Shown: positions 16,465 to 25,428 of the stretch, piece after piece
How the letters are laid out: each line of letters starts with the position of its first letter
Numbering within the stretch: the first letter of the stretch is position 1
Assembly: GCA_036824005.1 (NCBI GenBank)
Contig: DAITBA010000004.1
Span: 140,957-204,956 of the forward strand
Source of the DNA: DAITBA01 sp036824005
GTDB taxonomy: Bacteria; Pseudomonadota; Gammaproteobacteria; Burkholderiales; Rhodocyclaceae
DNA: 64,000 nt
Direction of reading: 5' to 3'
The notes under the pieces: model-generated
Database searches by the model: none
Seen by the model: the letters and a program-made list of their open reading frames with translations, nothing else
What the model was told of the DNA's origin: nothing
Program-made: the position numbers and the translations under genes

Positions 16465-18096
16465 ATGCAGCTCATCAAGCGTTCCGGAATTGCCATGGCC
16501 CTGTATGCCGCAGTTGCCGGTGTCAATGCGCAATTGCCCGAGCTAGTCCCCAGCGGCGCGCCGCGGGCGAGCATCGATCTGGCCACCAACGAGGGCGTGC
16601 AACTCGTCAAGGGCGAGTGGCGCTACAGTGACACGCACATCGTCCAGACCGAGTTCTACGCCGCCGGCGCCGATGGCCAGCCCGGGGATCGTGCCGTCAG
16701 AACCTACGACTACGCGCCCAAGGCGGGCGGAACGAACTTCGACGATTCCGCCTGGGAGGTCGTCGACCCCGCCGCCCTTGACCGGCGCCGCACCAACGGC
16801 CGGCTGGCGTTCAACTGGTATCGCATCGCCATCACCGTGCCCGGGCGCATTGGCGGCTTCGATCCCGCGGGATCGACCGCGGTGTTCGAAACGTCCGTGG
16901 ACGACTACGCCGAGATCTGGGTGGACGGTGAGCTGCCGCGGGCTGCGGGCCAGAGCGGCGGCTCGGTGGTGAGAGGGTGGAACGCGCCGAACCGCGTCGT
17001 CGTCGGACGCAATCTGAAACCGGGACAGAAAATCCAGCTTGCCGTATTCGGCATCAACGGGCCGATCTCAGTATCGCCGACCAACTACATCTACCTGCGC
17101 TACGCCAAGCTCGAGTTCTTCGACGGCGCGAAGGGGCCGCTCGCCGTGCCGCCGCACGAAGTGAACGTGGAAGTCGTGCGCAGGGACCCGGCCGTCGATG
17201 CCATCGTGCCGCGCAACCCGAAGATCTTCAAGCTGGCCGAAGGCTTCCAGTTCACCGAAGGGCCGGTGTGGGTGAGCTCGGCAAATCCCGGTGGGCACCT
17301 GCTGTTCTCCGACCCCAATGCCAATACCATTTACAAGTGGAGCGAGAAAGAAGGGCTGTCGGTGTTCAGGAATCCGAGCGGCTATGAGGGTGCGGACATT
17401 GCCGAGTACAAGCAGCCAGGCTCCAACGGTCTGACCCTCGACAAACAGGGCCGGCTCACCGTCAACGAGCATGGTAATCGCCGCGTCAGCCGCATCGAGC
17501 CCGACGGCAAGACGACGGTCGTTGCGGAGCGCCATGAAGGCAAGCGCCTGAACAGCCCCAACGATCTGGTATACAAGTCGGACGGTACGCTCTATTTCAC
17601 CGACCCGCCCTTCGGCCTGCCGAGGTTCGGCGACGATCCGCGCAAAGAAACGCCCTACAACGGCGTGTATCGGGTGAAGCACGGAGAGGTGGAACTGCTC
17701 GCGCGCGATCTCTCGGGGCCGAACGGCATCGCCTTCTCGCCCGACGAGAAGCATCTCTACGTCGGCAACTGGGACGAGAAGAACAAGGTCGTCATGCGCT
17801 ATCCGGTGCATGCCGACGGCAAGCTGGGCAAGGGTGAGGTGTTCTTCGACATGACCGCCGCGCCGGGCGAGGACGCCATCGACGGCATCAAGGTGGACGT
17901 GCAGGGCAACCTGTACGTGTCGGGTCCGGGCGGCTTGTGGATCCTCTCGCCTGCCGGCAAGCATCTCGGCACCGTCATCGCGCCGCGCCACCCGCACAAC
18001 ATGGCATGGGGCGACGACGACGGCAAGACGCTGTACCTGACGGCGCAGAGCGGGCTGTATCGGATGCGGCTGAATATCCCCGGCGTGAGGCCCTGA
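16465..18096 (+). CDS. secreted SMP-30/gluconolactonase with N-terminal beta-sandwich
   Basis: A 543-aa protein with a signal peptide (GIAMALYAAVAGVNAQ). Residues 30-215 form a beta-rich domain (WRYSDTHIVQTEFY, ETSVDDYAEIWVDGEL) resembling sugar-binding-like modules. The rest is an SMP-30/gluconolactonase beta-propeller (FTEGPVWVS, LFSDPNANTIYKW, NGLTLDKQGRL, RLNSPNDLVYKSDGTLYFTD, GPNGIAFSPDE). The family hydrolyses lactones with a divalent metal. It is paired with a second, shorter lactonase directly downstream. Confidence 0.85.
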   Translation: MQLIKRSGIAMALYAAVAGVNAQLPELVPSGAPRASIDLATNEGVQLVKGEWRYSDTHIVQTEFYAAGADGQPGDRAVRTYDYAPKAGGTNFDDSAWEVVDPAALDRRRTNGRLAFNWYRIAITVPGRIGGFDPAGSTAVFETSVDDYAEIWVDGELPRAAGQSGGSVVRGWNAPNRVVVGRNLKPGQKIQLAVFGINGPISVSPTNYIYLRYAKLEFFDGAKGPLAVPPHEVNVEVVRRDPAVDAIVPRNPKIFKLAEGFQFTEGPVWVSSANPGGHLLFSDPNANTIYKWSEKEGLSVFRNPSGYEGADIAEYKQPGSNGLTLDKQGRLTVNEHGNRRVSRIEPDGKTTVVAERHEGKRLNSPNDLVYKSDGTLYFTDPPFGLPRFGDDPRKETPYNGVYRVKHGEVELLARDLSGPNGIAFSPDEKHLYVGNWDEKNKVVMRYPVHADGKLGKGEVFFDMTAAPGEDAIDGIKVDVQGNLYVSGPGGLWILSPAGKHLGTVIAPRHPHNMAWGDDDGKTLYLTAQSGLYRMRLNIPGVRP

Positions 18097-18097
18097 A

Positions 18098-19141
18098 GTG
18101 CGCGGTTGGCAAATGAGGACGCGGGCATGTTCCCCACTGTTCCGGGGCGCCTTTGTCCAGGCGGTGCTGGTGTTGTTGTTCACGGCGATGGCGGCCGCGG
18201 CCGATGTGACACCTGGCAGCATCGTGCGGCTCGATCTCCGCTTCGACGCGCTGGTGCCGCCGGAGGTCAAGGTGGAGAAACTCGCCGATGGCTTCACCTG
18301 GGTCGAAGGACCGGCATGGGACCGGCGCGGCGGTTACCTGCTGTTCACCGATATTCCGAACAATGCCGTCCTGAGGTGGAAGCTGGGCGAAGGTGTCAGC
18401 GAGTTTCTCAAACCGAGCGGTTACACGGGCACCACACCCTTTACGGGGCGCGAGCCGGGCGCCAACGGCCTGACCTTCGATGCCCAGGGACGGCTGGTGC
18501 TGGCCGAACACGGCGATCGCCGCATTGCGCGGCTGGAAGCCGACGGCAGCAAGACGACCCTCGCCTCCCACTATCACGGCAAACGCCTGAACAGCCCCAA
18601 CGATGTCGTGTTCAAGTCCAACGGCGATCTCTACTTTACCGATCCGCCCTTCGGGCTGCCGCACACCTTCGACGACCCGGCCAAGGAACTGCCCCATCAG
18701 GGTGTCTACCGGCTCAAGCCGGGCGGCGAGCCGGAGCTGCTCGTCGCCGACATCAAGGCGCCCAACGGCATCGCCTTCTCCCCCGACGAACGCACCCTCT
18801 ACCTCACCGACGTGGATCCGCAGCGCCCGGCCTGGCTGGCCTATGACGTGCGGGACGACGGCACGCTCGGTCGCGGCCGGGTCCTCGTCGACGCCAAGCC
18901 CTGGGTCACCCCTGGCAGCGGCGCACCCGACGGGCTGAAGGTGGACCGCCACGGCAACCTTTGGGGCGCCGGGCCGAACGGTGTACATGTCTTCGCCGCC
19001 GATGGCACGCATCTGGGCAGCGTTCTGCTCGGCGTGCCAACGGGCAACCTTGCCTGGGGCGAAGATGGCGGGACGTTGTTCATCACCGCCGACAAGGCGC
19101 TCTATCGGCTGCGCACGGGGACGCGCGGCGCGCGCTACTGA
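18098..19141 (+). CDS. SMP-30/gluconolactonase family protein
   Basis: About 347 aa from a GTG that follows the previous stop by 1 nt; an ATG at 18113 is the alternative. The N-terminal hydrophobic segment (FVQAVLVLLFTAMAAAADV) is a signal peptide. The propeller motifs repeat those of the preceding protein: WVEGPAWDRRGGYLLFTD, NGLTFDAQGRL, LNSPNDVVFKSNGDLYFTD, APNGIAFSPDERTLYLTD. It is a tandem paralogue of the catalytic domain of the upstream lactonase, without its extra N-terminal domain. Confidence 0.85.
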   Translation: MRGWQMRTRACSPLFRGAFVQAVLVLLFTAMAAAADVTPGSIVRLDLRFDALVPPEVKVEKLADGFTWVEGPAWDRRGGYLLFTDIPNNAVLRWKLGEGVSEFLKPSGYTGTTPFTGREPGANGLTFDAQGRLVLAEHGDRRIARLEADGSKTTLASHYHGKRLNSPNDVVFKSNGDLYFTDPPFGLPHTFDDPAKELPHQGVYRLKPGGEPELLVADIKAPNGIAFSPDERTLYLTDVDPQRPAWLAYDVRDDGTLGRGRVLVDAKPWVTPGSGAPDGLKVDRHGNLWGAGPNGVHVFAADGTHLGSVLLGVPTGNLAWGEDGGTLFITADKALYRLRTGTRGARY

Positions 19142-19263
19142 TACGGGACGCCATCCAGGCGTGCGGGTGCGCGGCGCCTGAACTCCGCAGTAGCAGTCAG
19201 CAGCCTGATAGAGCGGACACACCGTAGTGGTGCCAGGCGGGCAAGGGCAATGCAGTCGTCAAT

Positions 19264-19755
19264 TCAACGCAGCAGTGCCATGGCTATGGCATCGTGGTAC
19301 CGGCCATCGACGAGCATGGCGCGGCGTTGCAGACCTTCCACCTGAAACCCCATGCGCTCGTAGAGCGCCTTCGCCCGCAGGTTATCGGCGCGCACCGCTA
19401 GTTCGATGCGCGTGAGTCCCTTGGCCCAGGCCTTGGCGATGGCCGCTTCCATGAGCTTCGCGCCGAGACCCTTGCCGCGCGCATCCGGCACCAGACCGAT
19501 GCCCAGTATGCCGACATGCGCCCGCGCCTCACCGTGGGTCGGCAACACATCGCACCAGCCGATCACGACATCGTCCTGGAGGGCGACGAAGTGACAGAGA
19601 TCGTTGTCGATACTGCGCCGGTAGAAGGCGACCGCCTCCTCGAACGGCGGCGCCTGGAGGAACGACAGGTACCTCTTCTCGCGCGCCACGATGTCGAGGG
19701 CGCGGTGGAGGCTGGCGAAGTGCTGGTCGGTTATGGCAACGATGGTGTGGTTCAT
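19264..19755 (-). CDS. GNAT family N-acetyltransferase
   Basis: About 163 aa starting MNHTIVAITDQHF. It has the GNAT acetyl-CoA motif (GLVPDARGKGLGAKLMEAAI) and motif B (ALYERMGFQVEGLQRR). The substrate is unknown. The gene is on the minus strand between plus-strand units, and no partner gene is nearby. Confidence 0.85.
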   Translation of the reverse strand: MNHTIVAITDQHFASLHRALDIVAREKRYLSFLQAPPFEEAVAFYRRSIDNDLCHFVALQDDVVIGWCDVLPTHGEARAHVGILGIGLVPDARGKGLGAKLMEAAIAKAWAKGLTRIELAVRADNLRAKALYERMGFQVEGLQRRAMLVDGRYHDAIAMALLR

Positions 19756-19874
19756 GGTGGCGGGCGCGTACAAGCCGTGTGCGGCTGGATCGACTCATTG
19801 TGCATTGGCATGCATGTGCGGTCCACCCGGTGTCATGCTGCATCGCTCGATGCAGGCCAGAAGTGCAGCCCGGA

Positions 19875-19929
19875 AGTGAAAGTACCATGAACCTCCCGTG
19901 ACACCTCCGTGACCCATGTGTCGGAAACT
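19875..19929 (+). promoter_or_regulatory. tandem 11-bp CGTGAC-box promoter, site B
   Basis: Four boxes at an exact 11-bp period: AGTGAA (19875), CATGAA (19886), CGTGAC (19897), CGTGAC (19908). GAAACT starts 16 bp after the last box start. The ATG of the LRAT-fold gene follows 33 nt after the -10-like element. Confidence 0.8.
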
Positions 19930-19962
19930 GCGATCGTGGCACTGGGGAAACGGGAGCAAGCC

Positions 19963-20406
19963 ATGGACGACGAACTGCCGATCGGAGCACACCTGGTGAC
20001 GCCGCGCCGGGGTTACAGCCATCACGGCATCTATGTCGGCGGCGGCAGGGTGGTGCATTACGCCGGGCTGTGCCGCGGGGTGCATCGCGGGCCGGTCGAG
20101 GAGGTATCTCTGGAGTGCTTCGCTCGCGGCCGCGGTTTCCGCATCGAGCCCTGCATCTGCCCGCGGTTCGCACCCCAGGAAGTGGTGCGCCGCGCGCGTT
20201 CGCGTCTGGGCGAAAACCGCTATCGCCTGTTCAGCAACAATTGCGAGCACTTCTGCCGCTGGTGCCTGTGCGGCGAGCCGCGCAGCTTGCAGGTGGAGCA
20301 CTTCGCAGCGCAGGCGCGCGCCATCATTAACGCAACGACGCGCTCCCTGCGGCGCCTGATGGGCACAAGGCCGCAGTACCCGCAGCCCGCTCTGGCACCA
20401 GCGTAA
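19963..20406 (+). CDS. LRAT-domain (permuted NlpC/P60 fold) protein
   Basis: A 147-aa protein. GAHLVTPRRGYSHHGIYV and GGRVVHYAG form the LRAT His box, and NNCEHFCRWC carries the catalytic-type Cys in the N-C-E-H-F signature. LRAT-fold proteins are cysteine acyltransferases, phospholipases or peptidases. Bacterial members are poorly characterised and can act on lipids. There is an SD (GGGAGC) upstream. The gene is a monocistronic unit behind site B, so it appears to belong to the same regulon as the DUF2282 genes. Confidence 0.8.
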   Translation: MDDELPIGAHLVTPRRGYSHHGIYVGGGRVVHYAGLCRGVHRGPVEEVSLECFARGRGFRIEPCICPRFAPQEVVRRARSRLGENRYRLFSNNCEHFCRWCLCGEPRSLQVEHFAAQARAIINATTRSLRRLMGTRPQYPQPALAPA

Positions 20407-20421
20407 CCAAGCCGTGACGGC

Positions 20422-20949
20422 CTACCGCTCGGCGGCCGTTCTCAGGTTGGCGAGCCCGGTTTCAAAATCGCCGCCGACCATGCGATCCATGCTGAAGAAC
20501 AGCCCCATGAGCTTCGACAGATAGGGACTCGGGCCCTGCATCGCCCACGTGACGCGGGTTGTGTCGCCCTCGGAGCGAAGCGTGAACTCGACCGCATTGT
20601 GGGCTTCGAAGGGCTTGATGAAATCGAGCTTGATGGCGACGCGCGACGGCGGTGAGGATTCGGTGATCTCCATGCGCCCCTGGCCGACGTTCTTGTCGCC
20701 GTCCCATTCGTAGACGGCACCCTTGCCGCGCGCCACCTGGCCGAGCGTGCGCTTCATCGCCGGATCCTTGTTCTCCCAGGGCGACCACGCCGGCCACTGG
20801 CGGAAGTCGTCGATGAACCCGAACACTTTCTCCGGCGGCGCCTTGATGCCGATCGTGCGTTCGATGCGGAACGAATCGGGACGTGTCGCGGCGAAGACGA
20901 GAACGGCGGCAATCAGAACCACGACGGCGATGACAATGGCTTTGAACAT
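20422..20949 (-). CDS. membrane-anchored SRPBCC/polyketide cyclase-like protein
   Basis: A 175-aa protein. Residues 1-22 (MFKAIVIAVVVLIAAVLVFA) form a membrane anchor. The rest has the SRPBCC/START-type layout: IERTIGIKAPPEKVFGFIDD, WPAWSPWENKDPAMKRT, and a C-terminal helix (LSKLMGLFFSMDRMVGGDFE). This family binds hydrophobic ligands. It is probably monocistronic, converging on the LRAT gene. Confidence 0.82.
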   Translation of the reverse strand: MFKAIVIAVVVLIAAVLVFAATRPDSFRIERTIGIKAPPEKVFGFIDDFRQWPAWSPWENKDPAMKRTLGQVARGKGAVYEWDGDKNVGQGRMEITESSPPSRVAIKLDFIKPFEAHNAVEFTLRSEGDTTRVTWAMQGPSPYLSKLMGLFFSMDRMVGGDFETGLANLRTAAER

Positions 20950-21055
20950 GAATTCCTCCGTTGCATCCGAGTACGGCCCTCATGTTACTACGCGACAACG
21001 CACATTGTCGGCGACGCGCGCGATTGCGCGGCGGCCGTTGCGCCGGGGCAGTCAC

Positions 21056-21110
21056 CGTGATGAAAAAGTGATCTTCGGGGGAATGGCATGTGATCTCCGC
21101 TTTTCATACT
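21056..21110 (+). promoter_or_regulatory. tandem 11-bp CGTGAC-box promoter, site G
   Basis: CGTGAT (21056), AGTGAT (21067), a degenerate position (21078) and TGTGAT (21089) keep an 11-bp period. CATACT (21105) starts 16 bp after the last box start. It precedes the second DUF2282 precursor gene. Confidence 0.72.
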
Positions 21111-21173
21111 GTCGGGCAGACAGGGCATGAACCTGTCTGCAGTTTCGCCAACCATCGTGAAAGGAGAGCAACC

Positions 21174-21470
21174 ATGAGCAATACCGATCAACTCGTGCGC
21201 GGTGCCATCGCAGGTCTGCTGGCGCTGGGTCTGGCCGCCGGCAGCAGCAGCGTCCTGGCTCAGAAGGCCGACAACGAAAAGTGCGCGGGTATCGCCAAGG
21301 CAGGCAAGAACGACTGCGGCACCAGCACGACCTCCTGCTCCGGCAGCATCAAGGTGGACAACCACAAGGAAGCGTGGATCCTGGTCCCGAAGGGTACCTG
21401 CGACAAGATCGCCGGCGGTGTCGTGACCACGTCTCCCCACGCCAAGCCTGGCGGCGCAGGCGGCAAGTAG
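21174..21470 (+). CDS. bufA: DUF2282 bufferin-like precursor peptide 2
   Basis: 98 aa, a close paralogue of the product at 15200. It has an exported N-terminus (LVRGAIAGLLALGLAAGSSS) and the four-cysteine core EKCAGIAKAGKNDCGTS, TTSC, PKGTCDKI. A strong SD (AAAGGAGAG) is present. Here the precursor is next to a DoxX gene rather than DUF692/DUF2063, so its maturase would be the enzyme encoded 7 kb upstream. It also has its own CGTGAC-box promoter. Confidence 0.88.
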   Translation: MSNTDQLVRGAIAGLLALGLAAGSSSVLAQKADNEKCAGIAKAGKNDCGTSTTSCSGSIKVDNHKEAWILVPKGTCDKIAGGVVTTSPHAKPGGAGGK

Positions 21471-21552
21471 TGGCTGCATGAGCAATGCCTGCCCTGGGGT
21501 CGCTTGTCCCCGGGCGGGCTGCGCGACCGAACAATCGTATCAGGAGGACGAG

Positions 21553-22047
21553 ATGGATCTTGCAGCGAATCGTACGGGCGGCGTCGACGAAGGCGGCGGC
21601 CTGGTGAACAGAACCGTTGCGGCGGTGAAAGCCCTGCTGCGCGGCGCGGGGTGGCTCACGCCGTTACTCGACCTGGGTATCCGGCTGCTTGTCGGCAGTG
21701 TGTTCTTCAGCTCGGGCATGGCCAAGATCACGAGCTGGAGTGCGACGTTGTCCCTGTTCGAGGATGGGATCTACGTCGTGCCCGTGCTGCCGCCGGTGGT
21801 CGCCGCCTACCTCGGCACGGCAGCCGAGCTGATCCTGCCGGTGTTTCTCGTCCTCGGACTCGGCGGCCGCCTCGCGGCGTTGGCGCTGTTCGCAGTGAAC
21901 ATCGTCGCCGTCATTTCCTTTCCCGATCTTTCGGAAGTTGGGCTGAAGGACCACCAGTACTGGGGCCTGTTCCTGCTGGTTACCGTGCTGCACGGCCCGG
22001 GCAAGCTGTCCGTCGATCATCTATTGCGCCGCCACTTCGTCGGCTGA
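21553..22047 (+). CDS. DoxX family membrane protein (BufD-like position)
   Basis: About 164 aa from the ATG at 21553 (SD AGGAGGA). A short cytosolic N-terminus precedes four membrane segments with the DoxX pattern (LLDLGIRLLVGSVFFSSGMAK, AYLGTAAELILPVFLVLGL, ALALFAVNIVAVI, WGLFLLVTVLHGPG). DoxX proteins accompany bufferin operons and several redox/stress systems. It follows the DUF2282 gene by about 80 nt and precedes an SDR gene by 3 nt. Confidence 0.85.
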   Translation: MDLAANRTGGVDEGGGLVNRTVAAVKALLRGAGWLTPLLDLGIRLLVGSVFFSSGMAKITSWSATLSLFEDGIYVVPVLPPVVAAYLGTAAELILPVFLVLGLGGRLAALALFAVNIVAVISFPDLSEVGLKDHQYWGLFLLVTVLHGPGKLSVDHLLRRHFVG

Positions 22048-22050
22048 GAC

Positions 22051-22920
22051 ATGACCATGAACGCACCCAAGGAAAGCTGCGCCCCCTGCGAGGCGCGCAT
22101 GCATCAGATCAGCATCACTCAAACGCGCCTGGATGGCCAGCGTGCCATGGTGACGGGGGGCAATTCCGGCATCGGCGAGGCGATCGCTCGCGGGCTTGCC
22201 GAGGCCGGCGCGACCGTCGTCGTGAACTATGTCAGCGGCGAAGAGCGTGCCGAGAAGGTCGTCGCCGATATCCGAGAGGCGGGCGGCTCGGCGCTTGCCA
22301 TCAAGGCGGATGTCGCCAAGGAGGAGCAGGTGCAGGCGATGTTCCGGCGCATGTTCGACGAATTCGGCTCGATCGACATCCTGGTGAACAACGCCGGCCT
22401 GCAGAAGGATGCACCGTTCCACGAAATGACGCTCGCGCAGTGGCAGTTCGTCATCGACGTCAATCTTACCGGGCAGTTTCTTTGCGCGCGGGAGGCGATC
22501 CGCGAATTCCTGCGCCGCGGCGTCCAGCCGGAACTGTCCTGCTCGGCCGGCAAGATCATCTGCATGTCATCGGTGCACGACGTGATTCCCTGGGCAGGCC
22601 ACGCCAACTATGCGGCAAGCAAGGGCGGCGTGTCGTTGCTGATGAAGACGCTGGCCCAGGAGTACGCCGGCTCGAAGATCCGCATCAACGCCATCTCCCC
22701 GGGGGCAATCAAGACGCCGATCAACACGTCGGCGTGGAACACGGCGGAGGCGGAAGCGGCTCTGCTCAAGCTGATTCCCTACTACCGTGTCGGCGAGACG
22801 CGCGACATCGCCCGCGCCGCGGTCTGGCTCGCCTCCGACCACTCCGACTACGTCACCGGCGCGACGCTGTATGTGGATGGCGGTATGACGCTTTATCCGG
22901 AGTTCCGCGAGGGCGGCTGA
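22051..22920 (+). CDS. short-chain dehydrogenase/reductase (glucose 1-dehydrogenase-like)
   Basis: A 289-aa classical SDR. The nucleotide motif is VTGGNSGIGEAIA; NNAG is present; the catalytic Ser is in SSVHDVIPW and YxxxK is YAASK. INAISPGAIKTPI and YVTGATLYVDGG close the fold. NAD(P)-dependent oxidation or reduction of a sugar or similar alcohol is likely. The N-terminal extension is cysteine-containing (ESCAPCEAR), which is unusual for SDRs. It starts 3 nt after the DoxX stop. Confidence 0.88.
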   Translation: MTMNAPKESCAPCEARMHQISITQTRLDGQRAMVTGGNSGIGEAIARGLAEAGATVVVNYVSGEERAEKVVADIREAGGSALAIKADVAKEEQVQAMFRRMFDEFGSIDILVNNAGLQKDAPFHEMTLAQWQFVIDVNLTGQFLCAREAIREFLRRGVQPELSCSAGKIICMSSVHDVIPWAGHANYAASKGGVSLLMKTLAQEYAGSKIRINAISPGAIKTPINTSAWNTAEAEAALLKLIPYYRVGETRDIARAAVWLASDHSDYVTGATLYVDGGMTLYPEFREGG

Positions 22921-22937
22921 CGCGCCGCCTGCGGAGG

Positions 22938-24164
22938 TCAGAAGAGCGTTACCTCCGAAGTCTTCGTGCAGGCCGCGGCGATGCCGCGGCTTATGCGCTT
23001 GGGTCCGGTGGCGGCGTAGGCCTCGGTGAGTTTTCCGATCCAGCACCGGGCGTCGAGCTTGCCGCTGCCCGGGCGTGCGTGCAGTCGGGTCAGCTCTTCG
23101 CGCAACGCTTCGAGATGGCTGCGAACCAGATCCAGCACCTGCCCCATGCGATCCTGGACCTGCAGGGTGATGAGCACCTCGGATATGTCGCCGTTGATCT
23201 CCGAGCTGGTCTGGCGTAGTTCGCCGGAGGAGGCCGCGAGGCCCTCTGCCACGCCGCGGAAGGCGCCGATCACGGCGTGCACTGTGCGCTCCGCCTGGTC
23301 GATTGCCTTGTTGTCGTGCTCCGCCGAACTCAGCGAGATGCGTGAGGCCGTGCCGATGGCGCTGTTGATGATCTCCACCTTCTCGCGCATCTTCTTGCCC
23401 GTTTCGCCGGCGGCCGTGGCGAGTTTGCGCACCTCGTCGGCCACCACTGCGAAGCCACGTCCCACCTCTCCTGCACGGGCAGCCTCGATGGCGGCGTTCA
23501 AGGCCAGCAGATTGGTTTGCTCGGCGATCGCCCCGACCTGGGAGGCCATGCTGCGCAAGTCCTCGGTGTAGCCGGTCAGTCCGGTCACCTCGCCAATGGT
23601 CGCGTTCTTGCTGCTCTGTGCTGCTTTGAGGGAGTCCACCAGGGTGGTCAGCTGTGCTTCACAGCGCTCGATGACGGCCAGAGGACCATTGTCCGGTCGC
23701 CCGCCGGAGTCGCCGGTTGCCTGCTCGGAGGCCTGGATGGCGTGCACCAACTTCTCCGCCATGTTCGAGAAGCGGACGGTGAGTTGAGTAACGGCTTCCT
23801 CCGTCTGGGCACGGATGCTTTCCACCTCGCGCGACCAGATCGGCAATGCACCGAGGCACAGTTCCTCGAGGCCGGTGGGCGCTTGCGCGGCCCTGGACGA
23901 TGCGAATGCCTCCGCTGCCTCGTGCCGGGCGCGCTGCACTGCTGCATCCGCTTGCGAGCGCCGCGCCCGCGCTTGCCACCACAGTGTGGCCTCGTTGCCG
24001 AGCAGCCACATCAGCGCCCCGACGGCGGCAGGTGCGGTTGCCGACCCGGCGAGGACGATGAGCGCTGCACCGGCAATGGCCGACAGACGCACGGCGGCCG
24101 CCGGCAGCATGGCCTTGACTCCCTGTTCCGGGCCGCTGACTGAATTCTGACCTTCGATGTTCAT
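22938..24164 (-). CDS. methyl-accepting chemotaxis protein-like signalling protein
   Basis: A 408-aa protein with a short N-terminus and two adjacent hydrophobic segments (ALIVLAGSATAPAAVGALMW region). There is no periplasmic sensor domain and no recognisable HAMP. The signalling hairpin includes EQTNLLALNAAIEAAR and GFAVVADEVRKLA, the CheA/CheW contact tip. A short extra domain follows (SSEINGDISEVLITLQVQDR). It probably senses from inside the cell. It converges with the SDR gene. Confidence 0.85.
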   Translation of the reverse strand: MNIEGQNSVSGPEQGVKAMLPAAAVRLSAIAGAALIVLAGSATAPAAVGALMWLLGNEATLWWQARARRSQADAAVQRARHEAAEAFASSRAAQAPTGLEELCLGALPIWSREVESIRAQTEEAVTQLTVRFSNMAEKLVHAIQASEQATGDSGGRPDNGPLAVIERCEAQLTTLVDSLKAAQSSKNATIGEVTGLTGYTEDLRSMASQVGAIAEQTNLLALNAAIEAARAGEVGRGFAVVADEVRKLATAAGETGKKMREKVEIINSAIGTASRISLSSAEHDNKAIDQAERTVHAVIGAFRGVAEGLAASSGELRQTSSEINGDISEVLITLQVQDRMGQVLDLVRSHLEALREELTRLHARPGSGKLDARCWIGKLTEAYAATGPKRISRGIAAACTKTSEVTLF

Positions 24165-24511
24165 GTTTGCTCCACGCGAGCGTACCTGTGCTCAAGTCAT
24201 GGCGTGCGCATGTCCCGCCCGGGCGACGCGGGGTCTGCGCGGGGGAGACGGGTGCGACTACCGGTAACCGGGCGGAATCTCGGCCCGACGTTATTCTTGA
24301 ATCACCGCGGCGCTTGGGCGGTGTGACGGATGCTGCTGCCGATCAGGCGGAGACGGCGTTGCGGTCTCCGGAGAAATGCCTGCGGGGCGAAGCCGCCGGG
24401 CATGGGTACTTCCGAATGGGATATCGGTGACAACGCGAGAAACTTTACGAAATTTCACATTGACGGCGACGCCGGCACGCGGGTGCCGCTAGCGGGAAGG
24501 GGGCCGGTGGC
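24165..24511. other. 347-bp gap without a gene
   Basis: Lies upstream of the MCP gene and downstream of the ANTAR gene, both on the minus strand. It should hold the MCP promoter. I see no convincing reading frame, repeat or operator in it. Confidence 0.5.
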
Positions 24512-25225
24512 CTATTTGGCGTCGGGGCGGAATCGTCGCGAAAACCGGTTCAGCAGCTCGTCTGCCGCCAACACATCGCCCGCCAGCTCATGGACGTTGC
24601 AGCGGCGTGCCCGCGCCTCGTCGCGCAGGGCCTCGAAAGCCATATCCCGGTCCACATGATGGCGTTCCATCAACAGGCCGATGGCGATGCTGGTCTCGCG
24701 GCCCTGCTCGAGCGCGACGGTCAGATTGGTCGCGCGTTCCCGCAACTGGCGGATTTCCTTTGCCTTGGCGAAGGCGGCGACGATGCAAGGCAGCAACTGC
24801 GGGACCTGCAGGGGTTTGACGAGGTATCCCAGAGCGCCGCACTCGGCGGCTTCCTTTAGCGTGGCGCTGTCGGAGTGGTGGCCGAGAAAAACGAATGGCA
24901 CGTCAAGTTCGTCGTTCAGGCGCCTGGCGAGGCCGATGCCGCCCAGGTCGGGCAGGTCGATATCCACCAGCGCCAGGTCGGGTCGCACCTCCGAGGCGCT
25001 ACGCAGCGCCTGTTTTTCGGAAAGCGCGCGTTGCGGCTGGTAGCCGGCCTTGGCGAGCTCGGCTATCAGCAAATCGGCGGTACCTTGGTCTTCTTCGATG
25101 ATCAGGATGCGCGACTGGGCAACCGGCTTGTCCTTGTTGGCGCCGCCCTTTCTGACGGCAAGCTTGCGTGTGCCCGGGCCTTTTTGGGGCATGGAATATA
25201 CGTTGGGCTTCAACGATTGCGCCAT
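24512..25225 (-). CDS. receiver-ANTAR antiterminator-type response regulator
   Basis: About 237 aa from the ATG at 25225; the frame is open further upstream without family residues. After a basic N-terminus there is a receiver domain (ILIIEEDQGTADLL, LALVDIDLPDLGG, LGYLVKPLQVPQLL). A C-terminal ANTAR helix bundle follows (IAIGLLMERHHVDRDMAFEALRDEAR). ANTAR domains bind RNA double hairpins to prevent termination. Relatives are NasT/AmiR-like. A sensor partner is not adjacent. Confidence 0.85.
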   Translation of the reverse strand: MAQSLKPNVYSMPQKGPGTRKLAVRKGGANKDKPVAQSRILIIEEDQGTADLLIAELAKAGYQPQRALSEKQALRSASEVRPDLALVDIDLPDLGGIGLARRLNDELDVPFVFLGHHSDSATLKEAAECGALGYLVKPLQVPQLLPCIVAAFAKAKEIRQLRERATNLTVALEQGRETSIAIGLLMERHHVDRDMAFEALRDEARARRCNVHELAGDVLAADELLNRFSRRFRPDAK

Positions 25226-25428
25226 ATCAACGACCGTGTCATATGCCGAAAGGAACAACCAACCTCTAGCTTCCCTTTGCAGGATGCTGCCGCCGCCGGT
25301 GACGGTCGTCAACAGAGACGTTGGGTTAACCCATGGGCATCGGCCGGGAGTTGCATCGGCAGTTCGCCCCGTAACGGTGCTCATTCCCTATGTGGCGGTC
25401 AAGATGCACCGGGACGGGGCGCCCAGCA

